DNA from: Brasilonema sp. UFV-L1
Lineage (GTDB): Bacteria; Cyanobacteriota; Cyanobacteriia; Cyanobacteriales; Nostocaceae
DNA: 64,000 bases
Direction of reading: 5' to 3'
Assembly: GCF_012912105.1 (NCBI RefSeq)
Contig: NZ_QMEA01000063.1
Span: 23,291-87,290 of the forward strand
Shown here: piece by piece, positions 43,626-52,084 of the stretch
Layout of the letters: every line of letters begins with the position of its first letter
How positions within the stretch are numbered: the stretch's first letter is position 1
Notes under the pieces: model-generated
Told to the model about the DNA's origin: nothing
Databases searched by the model: none
Seen by the model: the letters and a program-made list of their open reading frames with translations, nothing else
Made by a program: the position numbers and the translations under genes

Positions 43626-43856
43626 ATGACAGTGGCAAAACCTCAAGCTGAATCTAAGCGCAAAGTACTGCTGTATCCTGGCGAAGATGGTTATTTTGTC
43701 GTTGAGGTACCGAGTTTACCAGGTTGCATTAGCCAGGGGAAAACTCGTGAGGAAGCTGTAGCGAATATTGAAGAAGCGATCGCTCTTTACATCGAAGTTC
43801 TGCAAGAGCAAGGTCAGCCTATTCCAGAAGATAGAGTTGAAGTTGTACTAGTATGA
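43626..43856 (+). CDS. hicB: HicB-type antitoxin
   Basis: The 76-residue protein has the HicB partial RNase-H-like fold: KVLLYPGEDGYFVVEVPSLPGCISQG and TREEAVANIEEAIALYIEVL. It lacks a separate DNA-binding domain, as in many short HicB proteins. It normally neutralises HicA by direct binding. The stop overlaps the hicA start by four bases (ATGA), so the two are translationally coupled. A partial older copy of the same junction lies 0.6 kb upstream. Confidence 0.92.
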   Translation: MTVAKPQAESKRKVLLYPGEDGYFVVEVPSLPGCISQGKTREEAVANIEEAIALYIEVLQEQGQPIPEDRVEVVLV

Positions 43857-44074
43857 GTAAGCTGCCTGTCATTTCAGGTGCAGAATGTGTTAGAGCACTA
43901 CAGCAAATCGGCTTTGTCGTAAATCGGCAGCGTGGAAGCCACATCATTTTAGTTCGCGAAGAACCTAAAACAATAGTTACTGTACCAGATCATAAGGAGC
44001 TAGATCGAGGGACTTTACGTGCTATCATCCGGCAAGTGGGTTTGACCGTGGACGAGTTTGTTGAACTACTGTGA
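43853..44074 (+). CDS. hicA: HicA-type mRNA interferase toxin
   Basis: The 73-residue protein has a dsRBD-like fold with VVNRQRGSHIIL containing the catalytic histidine, and VPDHKELDRGTLRAIIRQVGL. HicA cleaves mRNA and is inhibited by HicB. The reading frame is intact and follows the antitoxin gene, an order opposite to the classical hicA-hicB but common in cyanobacteria. Confidence 0.92.
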   Translation: MSKLPVISGAECVRALQQIGFVVNRQRGSHIILVREEPKTIVTVPDHKELDRGTLRAIIRQVGLTVDEFVELL

Positions 44075-44525
44075 GCAACTGAGGGCGATCTGCAAAAAGC
44101 GCGTAGCGTGCGCTTTGCGCCTAAGGCAAGCGAAGCTATCGCCCCACCAATTATGGGGGGTTGGAAGCTGTAACTTGATTTCTGTACACATCTGTACATT
44201 TCTGGTCATTTTGTACAGGTCTCGTCAAACGAGACCTGCTTATATGGCATATTCTGCCAACCTGATTTCTCAGTTAAGTTAGCCTCGACAATGATTTAAG
44301 AGCTTGTTAGGAAAGCGGCACTACAGCTATAAACCTGTTTGCTGATTTCTTAACCGCCTTCGACAGTGCTACAAACTGGCGTTCATTTGTAGGTGTCATG
44401 ACTCAAAAATCGTAGACCGCGCTATCGCGCCGCTGCGAAGCGCGAAGGTCTTAGTCTGCACGCTCCGACTTTGTACAGATATGTCTAGCTTTTGCTAGTT
44501 TTGTATAGGTTTTTCGGAGCGGCTT
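44075..44525. other. Gene-free stretch with GC-rich repeats, TGTACA motifs and a perfect hairpin
   Basis: CAGGTCTCGT (44216-44225) pairs with ACGAGACCTG (44229-44238) around a three-base loop, 140 bases after hicA. Three TGTACA motifs precede it (44184, 44193, 44212) and a fourth lies at 44474. Two GC-rich dispersed repeats (near 44098-44140 and 44419-44452) make up much of the remainder. No gene is recognised. Confidence 0.5.
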
Positions 44526-44827
44526 CTACTCTGTGCGACTCTTCCAATATCCAGGCTCTCGACTGCAATGCATCACAGCCAAAATGAGGATGTAGTCTTG
44601 CTCAATTGTATAAAGAATTCCATACGGGAATTTTCGCGTCAGACATCGCCGAATATCCTCATCAATGGCGCGCCATCGAGTTGGAGACTCTCTAATTCGA
44701 TAGATTGCATCCTCAACCGCATCAATAAAAGCCTGCGCTACCTCAGCACGGCGCTCTGTATAATATTGGACAGCCTCAGCATATTCAGATATTCAGTCAG
44801 CGCCTCAGGATGAAATACATACTTCAT
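44526..44827 (-). pseudogene. RelE/ParE-family toxin gene, frameshifted by an 8-bp tandem duplication
   Basis: The minus strand starts MKYVFHPEALTEYL. It then needs a frame change to continue EYAEAVQYYTERRAEVAQAF...RRCLTRKFPYGILYTIEQ...AVMHCSREPGYW, a typical ParE ending. At the break the plus strand shows ATATTCAG twice in tandem (44781-44796); removing one copy restores the frame. The start overlaps the antitoxin stop by ATGA. As it stands the toxin is inactivated. Confidence 0.85.
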
Positions 44828-45053
44828 TGCTCAAGCAATTGCCTTACCTGAGCTAACGCTTCTTCCCCAGGAATTGGTTGGACAGAACCACTTCGGACTT
44901 CATCTCGCCGTCTTTTTGCCTCTGTAGTCCAAACTGCCTGAATTGCTGGATGAGTGTCAAATTCCAAGCTTTCTACCAGCTTCTCAGCTAGGAGTGCCCT
45001 TGATGCACTGGCAAAGATAGGACTTCTTCTGTCAGTTGCTCAATTGAACGCAT
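44824..45053 (-). pseudogene. Addiction-module antitoxin (TIGR02574-like), frameshifted
   Basis: The protein begins MRSIEQLTEEVLSLP and continues, one frame over, as ASRALLAEKLVESLEFDTHP...WTTEAKRRRDEVRSG...IPGEEALAQVRQLLEQ. This is the usual partner of ParE-like toxins. A single missing base near 45010 (CCAGTGCATC) accounts for the shift. The unshifted frame stops after about 22 codons. Both partners are therefore broken. Confidence 0.8.
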
Positions 45054-45138
45054 TGTCAATACATAAAATATTGAATCCTGCTCACAGTGTAACAGCGATA
45101 AGCTGGCATCAGTTACGTATGCACTGTTGTGAAGCACA

Positions 45139-45387
45139 TCAACTGGCTTGTGCTAGAGAGCGTACAGTTAAGATTTCGTCGGCACGCAAGGCTTCAACAG
45201 CAGATACTGGAACAGTAACCACTGCAATTGACTCACCCACCGCGTTGAATACCTCCAGTACACAACCATTTTCTCCACCAGTAGGATGAGGAACGAAATC
45301 AATTAACGTTGCAATATCACCCGCTTTAAGCTGATATTCGCTCAAGTCGAGAGTTAAAGCAACCTCCTTATACAACTCAAGTGTCAT
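45139..45387 (-). CDS. DUF4926 domain protein
   Basis: The 82-residue protein starts MTLELYKEVALTLDLSEYQL and ends in VFNAVGESIAVVTVPVSAVEAL, a DUF4926-type small beta-rich protein. It overlaps the 3' end of the DUF6883 gene by 11 bases, so the two form a unit. Such pairs are frequent in cyanobacteria and are suspected toxin-antitoxin modules without direct proof. Fragments of this gene occur at 43173-43300 (3' part) and 46745-46826 (5' part). Confidence 0.8.
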   Translation of the reverse strand: MTLELYKEVALTLDLSEYQLKAGDIATLIDFVPHPTGGENGCVLEVFNAVGESIAVVTVPVSAVEALRADEILTVRSLAQAS

Positions 45388-45718
45388 GGTGAGACTCCTT
45401 ACGAGGTTTGAGGGTGACAAACTGAAATTTGCCGTCACTTTGTCGTTGTAGCCAAATTGTAACAACTGACAAGTTCACTCCATTAAGGCCGTTCAAATCT
45501 CCTTCAACACGATAGAAGATGCCATATTCATTAGTTCCATCTTCCACAGCTTCGACCAACTCAGCAAGTGACTTAATAGCTGTCTGTAATGCTTCCGGAT
45601 TTTCTTGAGTGAATCCAGCCTGCGCTAGAAACTTAGACTTATCGTTTCTTGCTTTGTATACCAGCAGATAGCGGGTTAGTTTGTCGTTTGGAATAATTGC
45701 ATCTGCTGGAATTTTCAC
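45377..45718 (-). CDS. DUF6883 domain protein
   Basis: The 113-residue protein starts at GTG (45718) with MKIPADAIIPNDKLTRYLL, a DUF6883 opening, followed by KSKFLAQAGFTQENPEALQTAI and a beta-rich second half. Its partner DUF4926 gene overlaps its 3' end. It is possibly the toxin half of a two-gene module (inference). The upstream DUF433 frame overlaps its first 80 bases. Confidence 0.78.
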   Translation of the reverse strand: MKIPADAIIPNDKLTRYLLVYKARNDKSKFLAQAGFTQENPEALQTAIKSLAELVEAVEDGTNEYGIFYRVEGDLNGLNGVNLSVVTIWLQRQSDGKFQFVTLKPRKESHHDT

Positions 45719-45926
45719 ACTGAAACCTCATTTCCTTTGCTAATTCCAAGACTGCGATCGCCTGCTCATGACTGACACTAGGAAAATGGTCTAGAAACTC
45801 ATCAAGCGAATCACCTGCTTCAAGATAATCAAGCATGGTCTTGACAGGTACACGAGTGCCAACAAAAACAGCAGTTCCTCCCAATATATCGGGGTCGCTA
45901 TGAACAACAGGCGCTATGGATCTCAT
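45639..45926 (-). CDS. DUF433 antitoxin-like protein with aberrant C-terminus
   Basis: Residues 1-68 match DUF433 proteins (VVHSDPDILGGTAVFVGTRVPVKTMLDYLEAG, SHEQAIAVLELAKEM), which usually act as antitoxins to PIN-like or DUF5615 toxins. The last ~28 residues (from RFQCENSSR) run through the start of the DUF6883 gene in another frame and look non-native. This suggests a frameshift or a recombination joint. No matching toxin follows. Confidence 0.75.
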   Translation of the reverse strand: MRSIAPVVHSDPDILGGTAVFVGTRVPVKTMLDYLEAGDSLDEFLDHFPSVSHEQAIAVLELAKEMRFQCENSSRCNYSKRQTNPLSAGIQSKKR

Positions 45927-46049
45927 AACAGCAAAAGCTTATCGCTAACGGATAACTTATTGATCCTAGCCCACGACTGCCATAACTTAACTCTTACTCT
46001 TATTCAGAGGGCAATACCGCGCACCGTGGAAAATACTATATTCAATACA

Positions 46050-46463
46050 TTAGGGCAGTAACTCGAAGTACTCACAGTGTTTTGGACGAACCAGAGTAAA
46101 GTCACGGCGATCAAGAGTGAGTATAAGAGTGATGTTTTCTCTTTCTGCGAGTGCGATTATTGCTGCATCCGTAAAATCAAGTTGACTATCCGCATACTGC
46201 TCCAATATCTCATTAACTCGTTCTATATCGTTTAATGATAGTGATTCGAGTTTTGTGTCACTAGCTCTAAGCTTGAGTAGAAAACGACGCATTACCTGAT
46301 GTCCTAACCTTGATGCGATTAGGTAACAAATTTCAGGGAGAACAGCAACAGGTAAAATGAGTGGCTCACGAATCGTTTGAGCAATGGTGAGAACACGAGA
46401 ATGATTGCGGTCACCCTGATCTGTTAGCGCGAATAGGAAACTGGTATCTAGTATGGCTGTCAT
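46050..46463 (-). CDS. PIN-domain toxin (VapC-like ribonuclease)
   Basis: The 137-residue protein has the PIN acidic residues: D in ILDTSFLFAL, E in LPEICYLIA, D in DFTDAAIIALAE and D in LTLDRRDF. It should cleave RNA and be held by the upstream antitoxin. I take the ATG at 46463, which overlaps the antitoxin stop as ATGA; an earlier in-frame start at 46490 is unlikely. Confidence 0.9.
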   Translation of the reverse strand: MTAILDTSFLFALTDQGDRNHSRVLTIAQTIREPLILPVAVLPEICYLIASRLGHQVMRRFLLKLRASDTKLESLSLNDIERVNEILEQYADSQLDFTDAAIIALAERENITLILTLDRRDFTLVRPKHCEYFELLP

Positions 46464-46735
46464 GCAAGATTGTCCGGCTTGAGACTCCAACCGCGAACCG
46501 GATCAACTTCATTGCGTAAAATCTCTTCATCTCGCTCTGAAAGGTCATTTTCAGCGGAAGTTCCTAGTCCTGCAATCGAAAGTAAAAAGTCAGAACTGCT
46601 ATTCTCTACCTCTATGTGCTTGGTTGATTTGTAACGAAGATAGTCAACAAAACTAGCAAGTTCACTCAATGCCTCATTTGGAAGGGCGTTAATTATCTCA
46701 ATCAATTGCTGCCGTTCGATAGTTGATGGATTCAT
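46460..46735 (-). CDS. Antitoxin of the PIN-domain pair (DUF2281-like)
   Basis: The 91-residue protein from ATG 46735 begins NPSTIERQQLIEIINALPNEALSELASFVDYLRYK, typical of short helical antitoxins. It ends in an acidic segment EEILRNEVDPVRGW likely to bind the toxin. It is coupled to the PIN gene through an ATGA overlap. A 3' fragment of a sister copy lies at 43410-43490. Confidence 0.85.
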   Translation of the reverse strand: MNPSTIERQQLIEIINALPNEALSELASFVDYLRYKSTKHIEVENSSSDFLLSIAGLGTSAENDLSERDEEILRNEVDPVRGWSLKPDNLA

Positions 46736-46744
46736 TGTTATAAC

Positions 46745-46826
46745 ACAACGTTGCAATATCACCTGCTCTGAGCTAATCCTCGCTCAAGTCGAGAGTTAAA
46801 GCAACCTCATACAACTCAAGCGTCAT
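46745..46826 (-). pseudogene. 5' fragment of a DUF4926 gene
   Basis: The minus strand reads MTLELYEVALTLDLSED, a stop, then LRAGDIATL. It copies the start of the intact gene at 45387 with one codon deleted and a premature stop. It lies directly upstream of the PIN-pair antitoxin. Confidence 0.8.
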
Positions 46827-46876
46827 GACGAGTATAAGTTAACATGGTGCAGCACTGACTCAAATCTTAGAACGTT

Positions 46877-48277
46877 ATGGATCTGTTCAAACCTATCGTA
46901 CCTGAAGAACAGCAACACCCCAATTTCCGATTCATTACACAACCACAATTGTGTAACCCAGAACTTGAAGTTATCAAGGGTTGGGCAGATGGGTTTATTG
47001 ACCGAGATGATAAGTTCGTTAAAGAGTTTCAAACAACGTTTAACTCCTCATTCTGGGAGTTGTATCTCTTTGCCTGCTTCAAAGAACTTGGTTGTACAGT
47101 TGACTTTTCGTATGAGACACCAGACTTCGTAGTTAGTTCTCCTTATGGGGAGTTTATTGCAGAAGCAACTACAGCTCATCATCCAAACGGTTTTCGTCCA
47201 GAATGGGAGAAAAATATTGAATTATTTGAGAAGACCAGTAAGGAAGATATCCTGAGACTTGCTACTATTAGATTGTCGAATGCAATCTCATCAAAATACA
47301 AAAAATATATTTCCAAATACTCCAAACTTTCTCACGTTCCAAATAAACCGTTTGTTATCTGTGCTGCTCCTTTTGAACAACCATTTTTCTTTTCTCAAGA
47401 TTCTCTACCTATTGTTCGAGTTCTTTACGCCTATGAGGCAACTTTGACAGTTCCAGGTAATCAGGAAGGTGAAATTATTATCGTTGGTGAGTCAAGAAGT
47501 TTCCGTGTCCAGAAAAGCCCAGGTGTAGATATTCCTTTGGGATTATTTACTGATAGTAGAATGGCTGATGTAAGTGCAATCATCTTTAACAACAGAGCAA
47601 CTTTCTCTAAAGTTCGCGCTCTTGCAAAAGAAGGAAGTTACCCGATAATTTTTAGTGGAGCTAGAGTAGTTCAAGCAGAGAATGTGACAGGATTACGACC
47701 ATTCTTTGAGCCGAGACCAAACTATCAAGAAACGGTTCTTGATGGTCTTCATATCCTTATTAATCCATTCGCAAAACATCCTCTCGATTTGAGAATGTTT
47801 GAGAATAGAGAAGTTGCGATACATAACTACGATCCGCAAACAGATAGCTATCTCTCAGAACTGCCCGATGGCTTTTTACTTCAGAGAATGTGCCAAAGCA
47901 TAGTTTCTGGAGAGAATACTGTAGAGTTCAAACGCTCTCTCAGCGAAAAGCCTTATCAAGAATTGAGTCCTGAAATTTGGCAAGAGAGTAAATTAATCTA
48001 CGTCGGTGGACAAAATGGACCTTTTCGCGATAATCACATGGCACACTACCGTAGATGGACGGTTGTAGTATCTTGTGACTCAATTGATGAAGACTGGGGC
48101 GCACAGGCAGTCAATAGCCTCTGCTATAACATCCCACAATATATGCAGGCGAATCGGGACGACAGCATAGCCTCCACTGGTATTCCAGAGTGGTTTCCAA
48201 CAAAAGAGGAGGCTTATGCTGCAATCAGGCGTAAAATCGACCAAATTTCTGAACAAGAAAATACAAATATGATCTAA
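46877..48277 (+). CDS. Uncharacterised protein with possible PD-(D/E)xK nuclease-like N-terminal domain
   Basis: The 466-residue protein is one I recognise only as a scattered bacterial family of unknown function. Near residues 60-97 the pattern FWELYLFACFKELG...TPDFVVSSPYGEFIAEAT resembles a restriction-endonuclease-like core, with E61, D83, E92 and E96 as candidate acidic residues. A canonical lysine is not obvious. The C-terminal half contains TVEFKRSLSEKPYQELSPEIWQ and VVVSCDSIDEDWGAQAVNSL. It borders the toxin-antitoxin mosaic, which would fit a defence or mobile-element role (inference). Confidence 0.6.
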   Translation: MDLFKPIVPEEQQHPNFRFITQPQLCNPELEVIKGWADGFIDRDDKFVKEFQTTFNSSFWELYLFACFKELGCTVDFSYETPDFVVSSPYGEFIAEATTAHHPNGFRPEWEKNIELFEKTSKEDILRLATIRLSNAISSKYKKYISKYSKLSHVPNKPFVICAAPFEQPFFFSQDSLPIVRVLYAYEATLTVPGNQEGEIIIVGESRSFRVQKSPGVDIPLGLFTDSRMADVSAIIFNNRATFSKVRALAKEGSYPIIFSGARVVQAENVTGLRPFFEPRPNYQETVLDGLHILINPFAKHPLDLRMFENREVAIHNYDPQTDSYLSELPDGFLLQRMCQSIVSGENTVEFKRSLSEKPYQELSPEIWQESKLIYVGGQNGPFRDNHMAHYRRWTVVVSCDSIDEDWGAQAVNSLCYNIPQYMQANRDDSIASTGIPEWFPTKEEAYAAIRRKIDQISEQENTNMI

Positions 48278-48353
48278 TAAAGTAGGGGCAGTGCGTCTAA
48301 CTCATTATTAAACGGAGTTTTTCTACGTATTATACTGCCTTCTGTCTTCTGCC

Positions 48354-49586
48354 TTACAACTTCCTCACCACCCACTGCGTCACAGGCACCATCGGCTTCC
48401 ACCCCAAAAACCCGCCAATAGGAGCAGCCCTTTGCACAGCAACACGAATTAACTCCCCACCTACCTGATTGTGCCATTGCAACAACTTCTGCTCACTTTC
48501 AACTGTCACAGCATTAGCAACAAAACGCCCACCGGGACACAAAGCTTCCCAACACACCTCGAATAAACCTTCTGCCGTTGCACCACCACCAATAAAGATG
48601 GCGTCGGGTTGGGGCAAATCTTTCAATGCAGCGGGAGCTTTGCCTGCAATAATTTGTAAATGAGGTGTACCAAGAGCGGCGGCGTTGTCAGCAATATATT
48701 GTAGTCGAGTGGAGTTTTGTTCTATGGCGATCGCCCGACACCGAGAATGACTGCGCATCCACTCAATACCAATAGAACCACACCCTGCACCCACATCCCA
48801 CAACAATTGTCCCGGCGTGGGAGCTAAAGCAGAAAGTGTTATTGCTCGCACCTCGCGCTTAGTTAACTGTCCATCATGATGATACGCATCATCTGGTAGT
48901 CCTGCCAGCCGAGGTAACGGTACGACTCCAGCATCGGCAACACACTCTACAGCGATGGTATTCAAATCAGCTATTTCTGTTGTTGTCCATGACGCGGCTG
49001 TGCCTGCGATAATTCTCTCCTGAGAACCGCCCATGTGTTCTAGGACGGTAATTTTACTACCACTAAAACCACGCTTTGTCAAGATACCAGCGACAATTGC
49101 CGGGGTGTCCTTGCCTTCGCTTAAAATGAGAAGACGCGCTCCTGGGTAGATAGCGGTTTGGATGAGAGCAGGGGGACGAGCGTTTAAGCTTAATGTCTCT
49201 ACTTCGGTGAGTGACCATCCTAGTCTGGCACAGGCAAGGCTGAAGGATGAAGGGGCGGGGATGATAGTCATCTCAGAAATGGGTATGTGGCGGGTGAGAG
49301 TGACACCGATACCAAAGCACATGGGATCGCCACTTGCTAAGACGCACACAGATTGACCCCGGCGACGGAGAATTTCTTCTATCGAATGACTAATGGGGGA
49401 AGTCCAAATGAGTTTTTCTCGTGAATCGTCTGGTGGTAACATGGCAAGATGACGTTTTCCCCCGACGAGAACTTGTGCATGCTCAACTAAAGAACGGGCG
49501 ATGGGCAAAGCCCCGCCAGAGGCGAACGCACTCAATCCCGATAGCCCATCCTCACCAATACCCACAACTGATAACCATTTCTGCAT
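48354..49586 (-). CDS. cobL: Precorrin-6Y C5,15-methyltransferase (CbiE-CbiT fusion, CobL)
   Basis: The 410-residue bifunctional enzyme of corrin-ring synthesis methylates C5 and C15 and decarboxylates the C12 acetate. The N-terminal tetrapyrrole methylase domain (~1-200) has VVGIGEDGLSGL and LASGDPMCFGIG. The C-terminal CbiT-like Rossmann methyltransferase (~225-400) has LLWDVGAGCGSIGIEW and DAIFIGGGAT. It is divergent from the riboswitch-led cobG-cobH-cobI operon. Confidence 0.95.
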   Translation of the reverse strand: MQKWLSVVGIGEDGLSGLSAFASGGALPIARSLVEHAQVLVGGKRHLAMLPPDDSREKLIWTSPISHSIEEILRRRGQSVCVLASGDPMCFGIGVTLTRHIPISEMTIIPAPSSFSLACARLGWSLTEVETLSLNARPPALIQTAIYPGARLLILSEGKDTPAIVAGILTKRGFSGSKITVLEHMGGSQERIIAGTAASWTTTEIADLNTIAVECVADAGVVPLPRLAGLPDDAYHHDGQLTKREVRAITLSALAPTPGQLLWDVGAGCGSIGIEWMRSHSRCRAIAIEQNSTRLQYIADNAAALGTPHLQIIAGKAPAALKDLPQPDAIFIGGGATAEGLFEVCWEALCPGGRFVANAVTVESEQKLLQWHNQVGGELIRVAVQRAAPIGGFLGWKPMVPVTQWVVRKL

Positions 49587-49661
49587 CTAATGATTGATGG
49601 AAAAATTAAGAAGATTTGGCAAAAAGAGGTATGGCTATTATCTCATGCTAAACTACACAAA

Positions 49662-49745
49662 CTTAGAGTCGGGAAAGTCCGGTGAAATTCTGGCACTGTG
49701 CCGCAGCTGTAATGGGTAAACCCTAGTCAGAATACCGACTCTAAG
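49662..49745 (+). promoter_or_regulatory. Cobalamin riboswitch
   Basis: The closing stem is a perfect 11-base pairing of CTTAGAGTCGG (49662-49672) with CCGACTCTAAG (49735-49745). Inside are the conserved blocks GGGAAAGTCCGGTGAAATTC, CTGTGCCGCAGCTGTAATGG and AGTCAGAATACC that define the B12 box core. It lies in the leader of cobG and should lower expression when cobalamin is plentiful. The outer peripheral arms look short. Confidence 0.93.
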
Positions 49746-49806
49746 GGTGTCTTGTAGACACAATGATTATCTGCTCTCCGCGTCGCACGGGGAAGGAGTT
49801 GTAAAC

Positions 49807-51369
49807 GTGTCTGGTTGTCCTGGTCTTTTTTATCAAACGTCCGCGCGAGACGGTACATTATCTCGCATCCGCATACCTGGAGGAATATTGACGAGTCAGC
49901 AGTTTCGTGTGATAGCTGACTTAGCTGACGAGTTTGGAGAAGGTTACACGAATATTACCAATCGTGCCAATCTTCAAATCCGTGCAATCCGCAAAGAAAT
50001 TCCCGGTAATGTTTTAACAGTCCTACAGGAGATTGGTGTAGCTTCAGCTATTCCAGAGATTGACCATTTGCGTAATATCATGGGTAGCCCCACGGCTGGG
50101 ATCAACTTATACGAACTTATTGATATTCGACCGCTCATCTGTGAATTAGATAATTATATTACCACTCACGCCGAGCTAGCACCACTTTCACCGAAATTCA
50201 GTGTCGCATTTGATGGCGGTGGTTCTGTATCGATTGGCGATCGCCCCAACGATATCGTCTTGAGTGCAGTTATGGTTGATCATAACGTTTACTTCCGCCT
50301 CAAACTGAATTTGAGTACATCAGTGTTTGAACCATTGATAGATACAGGCATTCTGTTGAAACCAGAGGAGTGTATTGAAATTGTGGCTGCATTAGCAAAA
50401 GTCTACTTGCAGCATCTAACAGTAAAGACTGAAAACACAATTCCTCATCGCAAATCTCGTCAGCCGCGTCTTTGGGAAATTTTGAACAATTTAGGTATAG
50501 AAAGATTTCTGCAAGAAGTTGAATCTCATCTTTCCTATCCAGTGCGGCGGGTTTTCCAGGAAAAAGAGACAATAGGAGGAGACAAACAGACAAACAGACA
50601 AGGGGAATTCTCTTTGTCGCCTTCTGACTCACTACAAGTGAACCCAATTCGATATAAGCACATAGGTGTCCATCCCCAACGACAGAAAGGATTATCCTAC
50701 ATTGGTGTTGTGGTACCCGTTGGTAAGTTAGACACTTGGCAAATGCGTGGTTTAGCGGATATAGCTGAAACCTACGCTAGTGGTACACTGAGACTGACAC
50801 CTTGGCAAAATCTCTTGATATCAGATATTCCTCAACAGTGGATTCCCAATATACAAAGTAAAATCGACAATTTAGGATTGCATTGGTCTGCAACTCACAT
50901 TCACAGTGCTTTAGTTGCTTGCGCTGGTAATACAGGATGTGCGTCTTCAGCAACAGACACCAAAAGTCATGCCCTTGCATTGGCTGAATATTTGGACAGT
51001 CGCCTGATTCTCGACCAAGCAATCAACATTCACTTCACAGGTTGCGAAAAATCCTGTGCTCAGCATACCAAGAGCGATATTACCCTTGTTGGTCTCAATA
51101 TTGAAAATAAAGGGGAAGTGGTGGAAGGCTATAAAGTCTGCGTAGGTGATGGTAATAGTAACGAAAAATTTGGACGAGAAATTTACAGCTGGGTACCTTT
51201 TACAGAATTACCCCAATTGGTAGAACGGATGCTGCAAATATATATAGCAGAACGTAATACTCCCAATCAATCATTTCGGGAATTCGTCAACCAGTATATT
51301 ATTGCAGACTTGCAACAATTATTTGAGAAAAGAGAGTGGTTAGTGGTTAGTAAACAAACAAACAACTAA
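49807..51369 (+). CDS. cobG: Precorrin-3B synthase CobG-like (nitrite/sulfite reductase ferredoxin family)
   Basis: The GTG at 49807 with AAGGAG eight bases upstream gives a 520-residue protein starting at SGCPGLFYQTSARDG. The in-frame GTG at 49747 lies directly at the end of the riboswitch and has no such site. CobG uses a 4Fe-4S centre and oxygen to hydroxylate and contract precorrin-3A. Two ferredoxin-like repeats surround the cluster motifs ACAGNTGC and HFTGCEKSC. A glutamine/threonine-rich loop interrupts the middle (near residues 250-280). It heads the cobG-cobH-cobI operon. Confidence 0.88.
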   Translation: MSGCPGLFYQTSARDGTLSRIRIPGGILTSQQFRVIADLADEFGEGYTNITNRANLQIRAIRKEIPGNVLTVLQEIGVASAIPEIDHLRNIMGSPTAGINLYELIDIRPLICELDNYITTHAELAPLSPKFSVAFDGGGSVSIGDRPNDIVLSAVMVDHNVYFRLKLNLSTSVFEPLIDTGILLKPEECIEIVAALAKVYLQHLTVKTENTIPHRKSRQPRLWEILNNLGIERFLQEVESHLSYPVRRVFQEKETIGGDKQTNRQGEFSLSPSDSLQVNPIRYKHIGVHPQRQKGLSYIGVVVPVGKLDTWQMRGLADIAETYASGTLRLTPWQNLLISDIPQQWIPNIQSKIDNLGLHWSATHIHSALVACAGNTGCASSATDTKSHALALAEYLDSRLILDQAINIHFTGCEKSCAQHTKSDITLVGLNIENKGEVVEGYKVCVGDGNSNEKFGREIYSWVPFTELPQLVERMLQIYIAERNTPNQSFREFVNQYIIADLQQLFEKREWLVVSKQTNN

Positions 51370-51454
51370 CAACTACTTTCTTCAATACTACAAAATTACC
51401 TATCTTTATTCTTGGCGTCCTTGGCGTCTTGGCGGTTCGTTTAACAATTAACAA

Positions 51455-52084
51455 ATGACTATTAACTATATAAAAAACGGTAACGAAATATATAGCAAAT
51501 CCTTTGCCATTATTCGTTCTGAGGCAAATCTGTCTGTGCTTGCTCCCGATGTCGCAAATGTAGCCGTGCGTCTCATTCATGCTTGTGGTATGACAGATAT
51601 TGTTGATGACTTAGTAGCTTCACCAACGGCTGTACAATCTGGGCGTACAGCCTTAGCAGCAGGGGCAGCGATTTTGTGTGATTGTCGAATGGTAGCAGAA
51701 GGTATTACGCGCCGACGACTACCAGCAGACAATTCAGTCATTTGCACTCTCAATCATCCTGATGTGCCAGAACTTGCTCAAAAATTGGAAACCACCCGTT
51801 CTGCTGCTGCTTTGGAATTATGGTTACCAGTATTACAAGAGGCAGTGGTAGCAATTGGCAATGCACCTACTGTTTTGTTCCGGCTATTAGAAATGTTAGA
51901 CGCTGGAGTTCCAAAACCGGCGCTCATTCTGGGTTTTCCCGTTGGGTTTGTGGGAGCGGCAGAGTCGAAAGCAGCACTGGCAGCAGATAGTCGGGGTGTG
52001 CCATTTATGACATTGCATGGACGACGGGGTGGGAGTGCGATCGCCGCCGCTGCAGTTAACGCCTTAGCAACGGAGGAAGAATGA
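51455..52084 (+). CDS. cobH: Precorrin-8X methylmutase
   Basis: The 209-residue enzyme moves the C11 methyl group to C12 to form hydrogenobyrinic acid. The family core is visible: SFAIIRSEANLS, RLIHACGMTDIVDDL, ILCDCRMVAEGI and the C-terminal GFPVGFVGAAESKAAL and GRRGGSAIAAAAVNAL. It starts 86 bases after cobG and overlaps cobI by four bases (ATGA), so it belongs to the riboswitch-controlled operon. Confidence 0.95.
   Translation: MTINYIKNGNEIYSKSFAIIRSEANLSVLAPDVANVAVRLIHACGMTDIVDDLVASPTAVQSGRTALAAGAAILCDCRMVAEGITRRRLPADNSVICTLNHPDVPELAQKLETTRSAAALELWLPVLQEAVVAIGNAPTVLFRLLEMLDAGVPKPALILGFPVGFVGAAESKAALAADSRGVPFMTLHGRRGGSAIAAAAVNALATEEE

Noticed and set aside
44184..44220. Repeated TGTACA motifs as a LexA-type operator
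   Set aside because: Spacing and sequence do not match the cyanobacterial LexA box I know, and they sit in repeat-rich DNA; kept only as a note.
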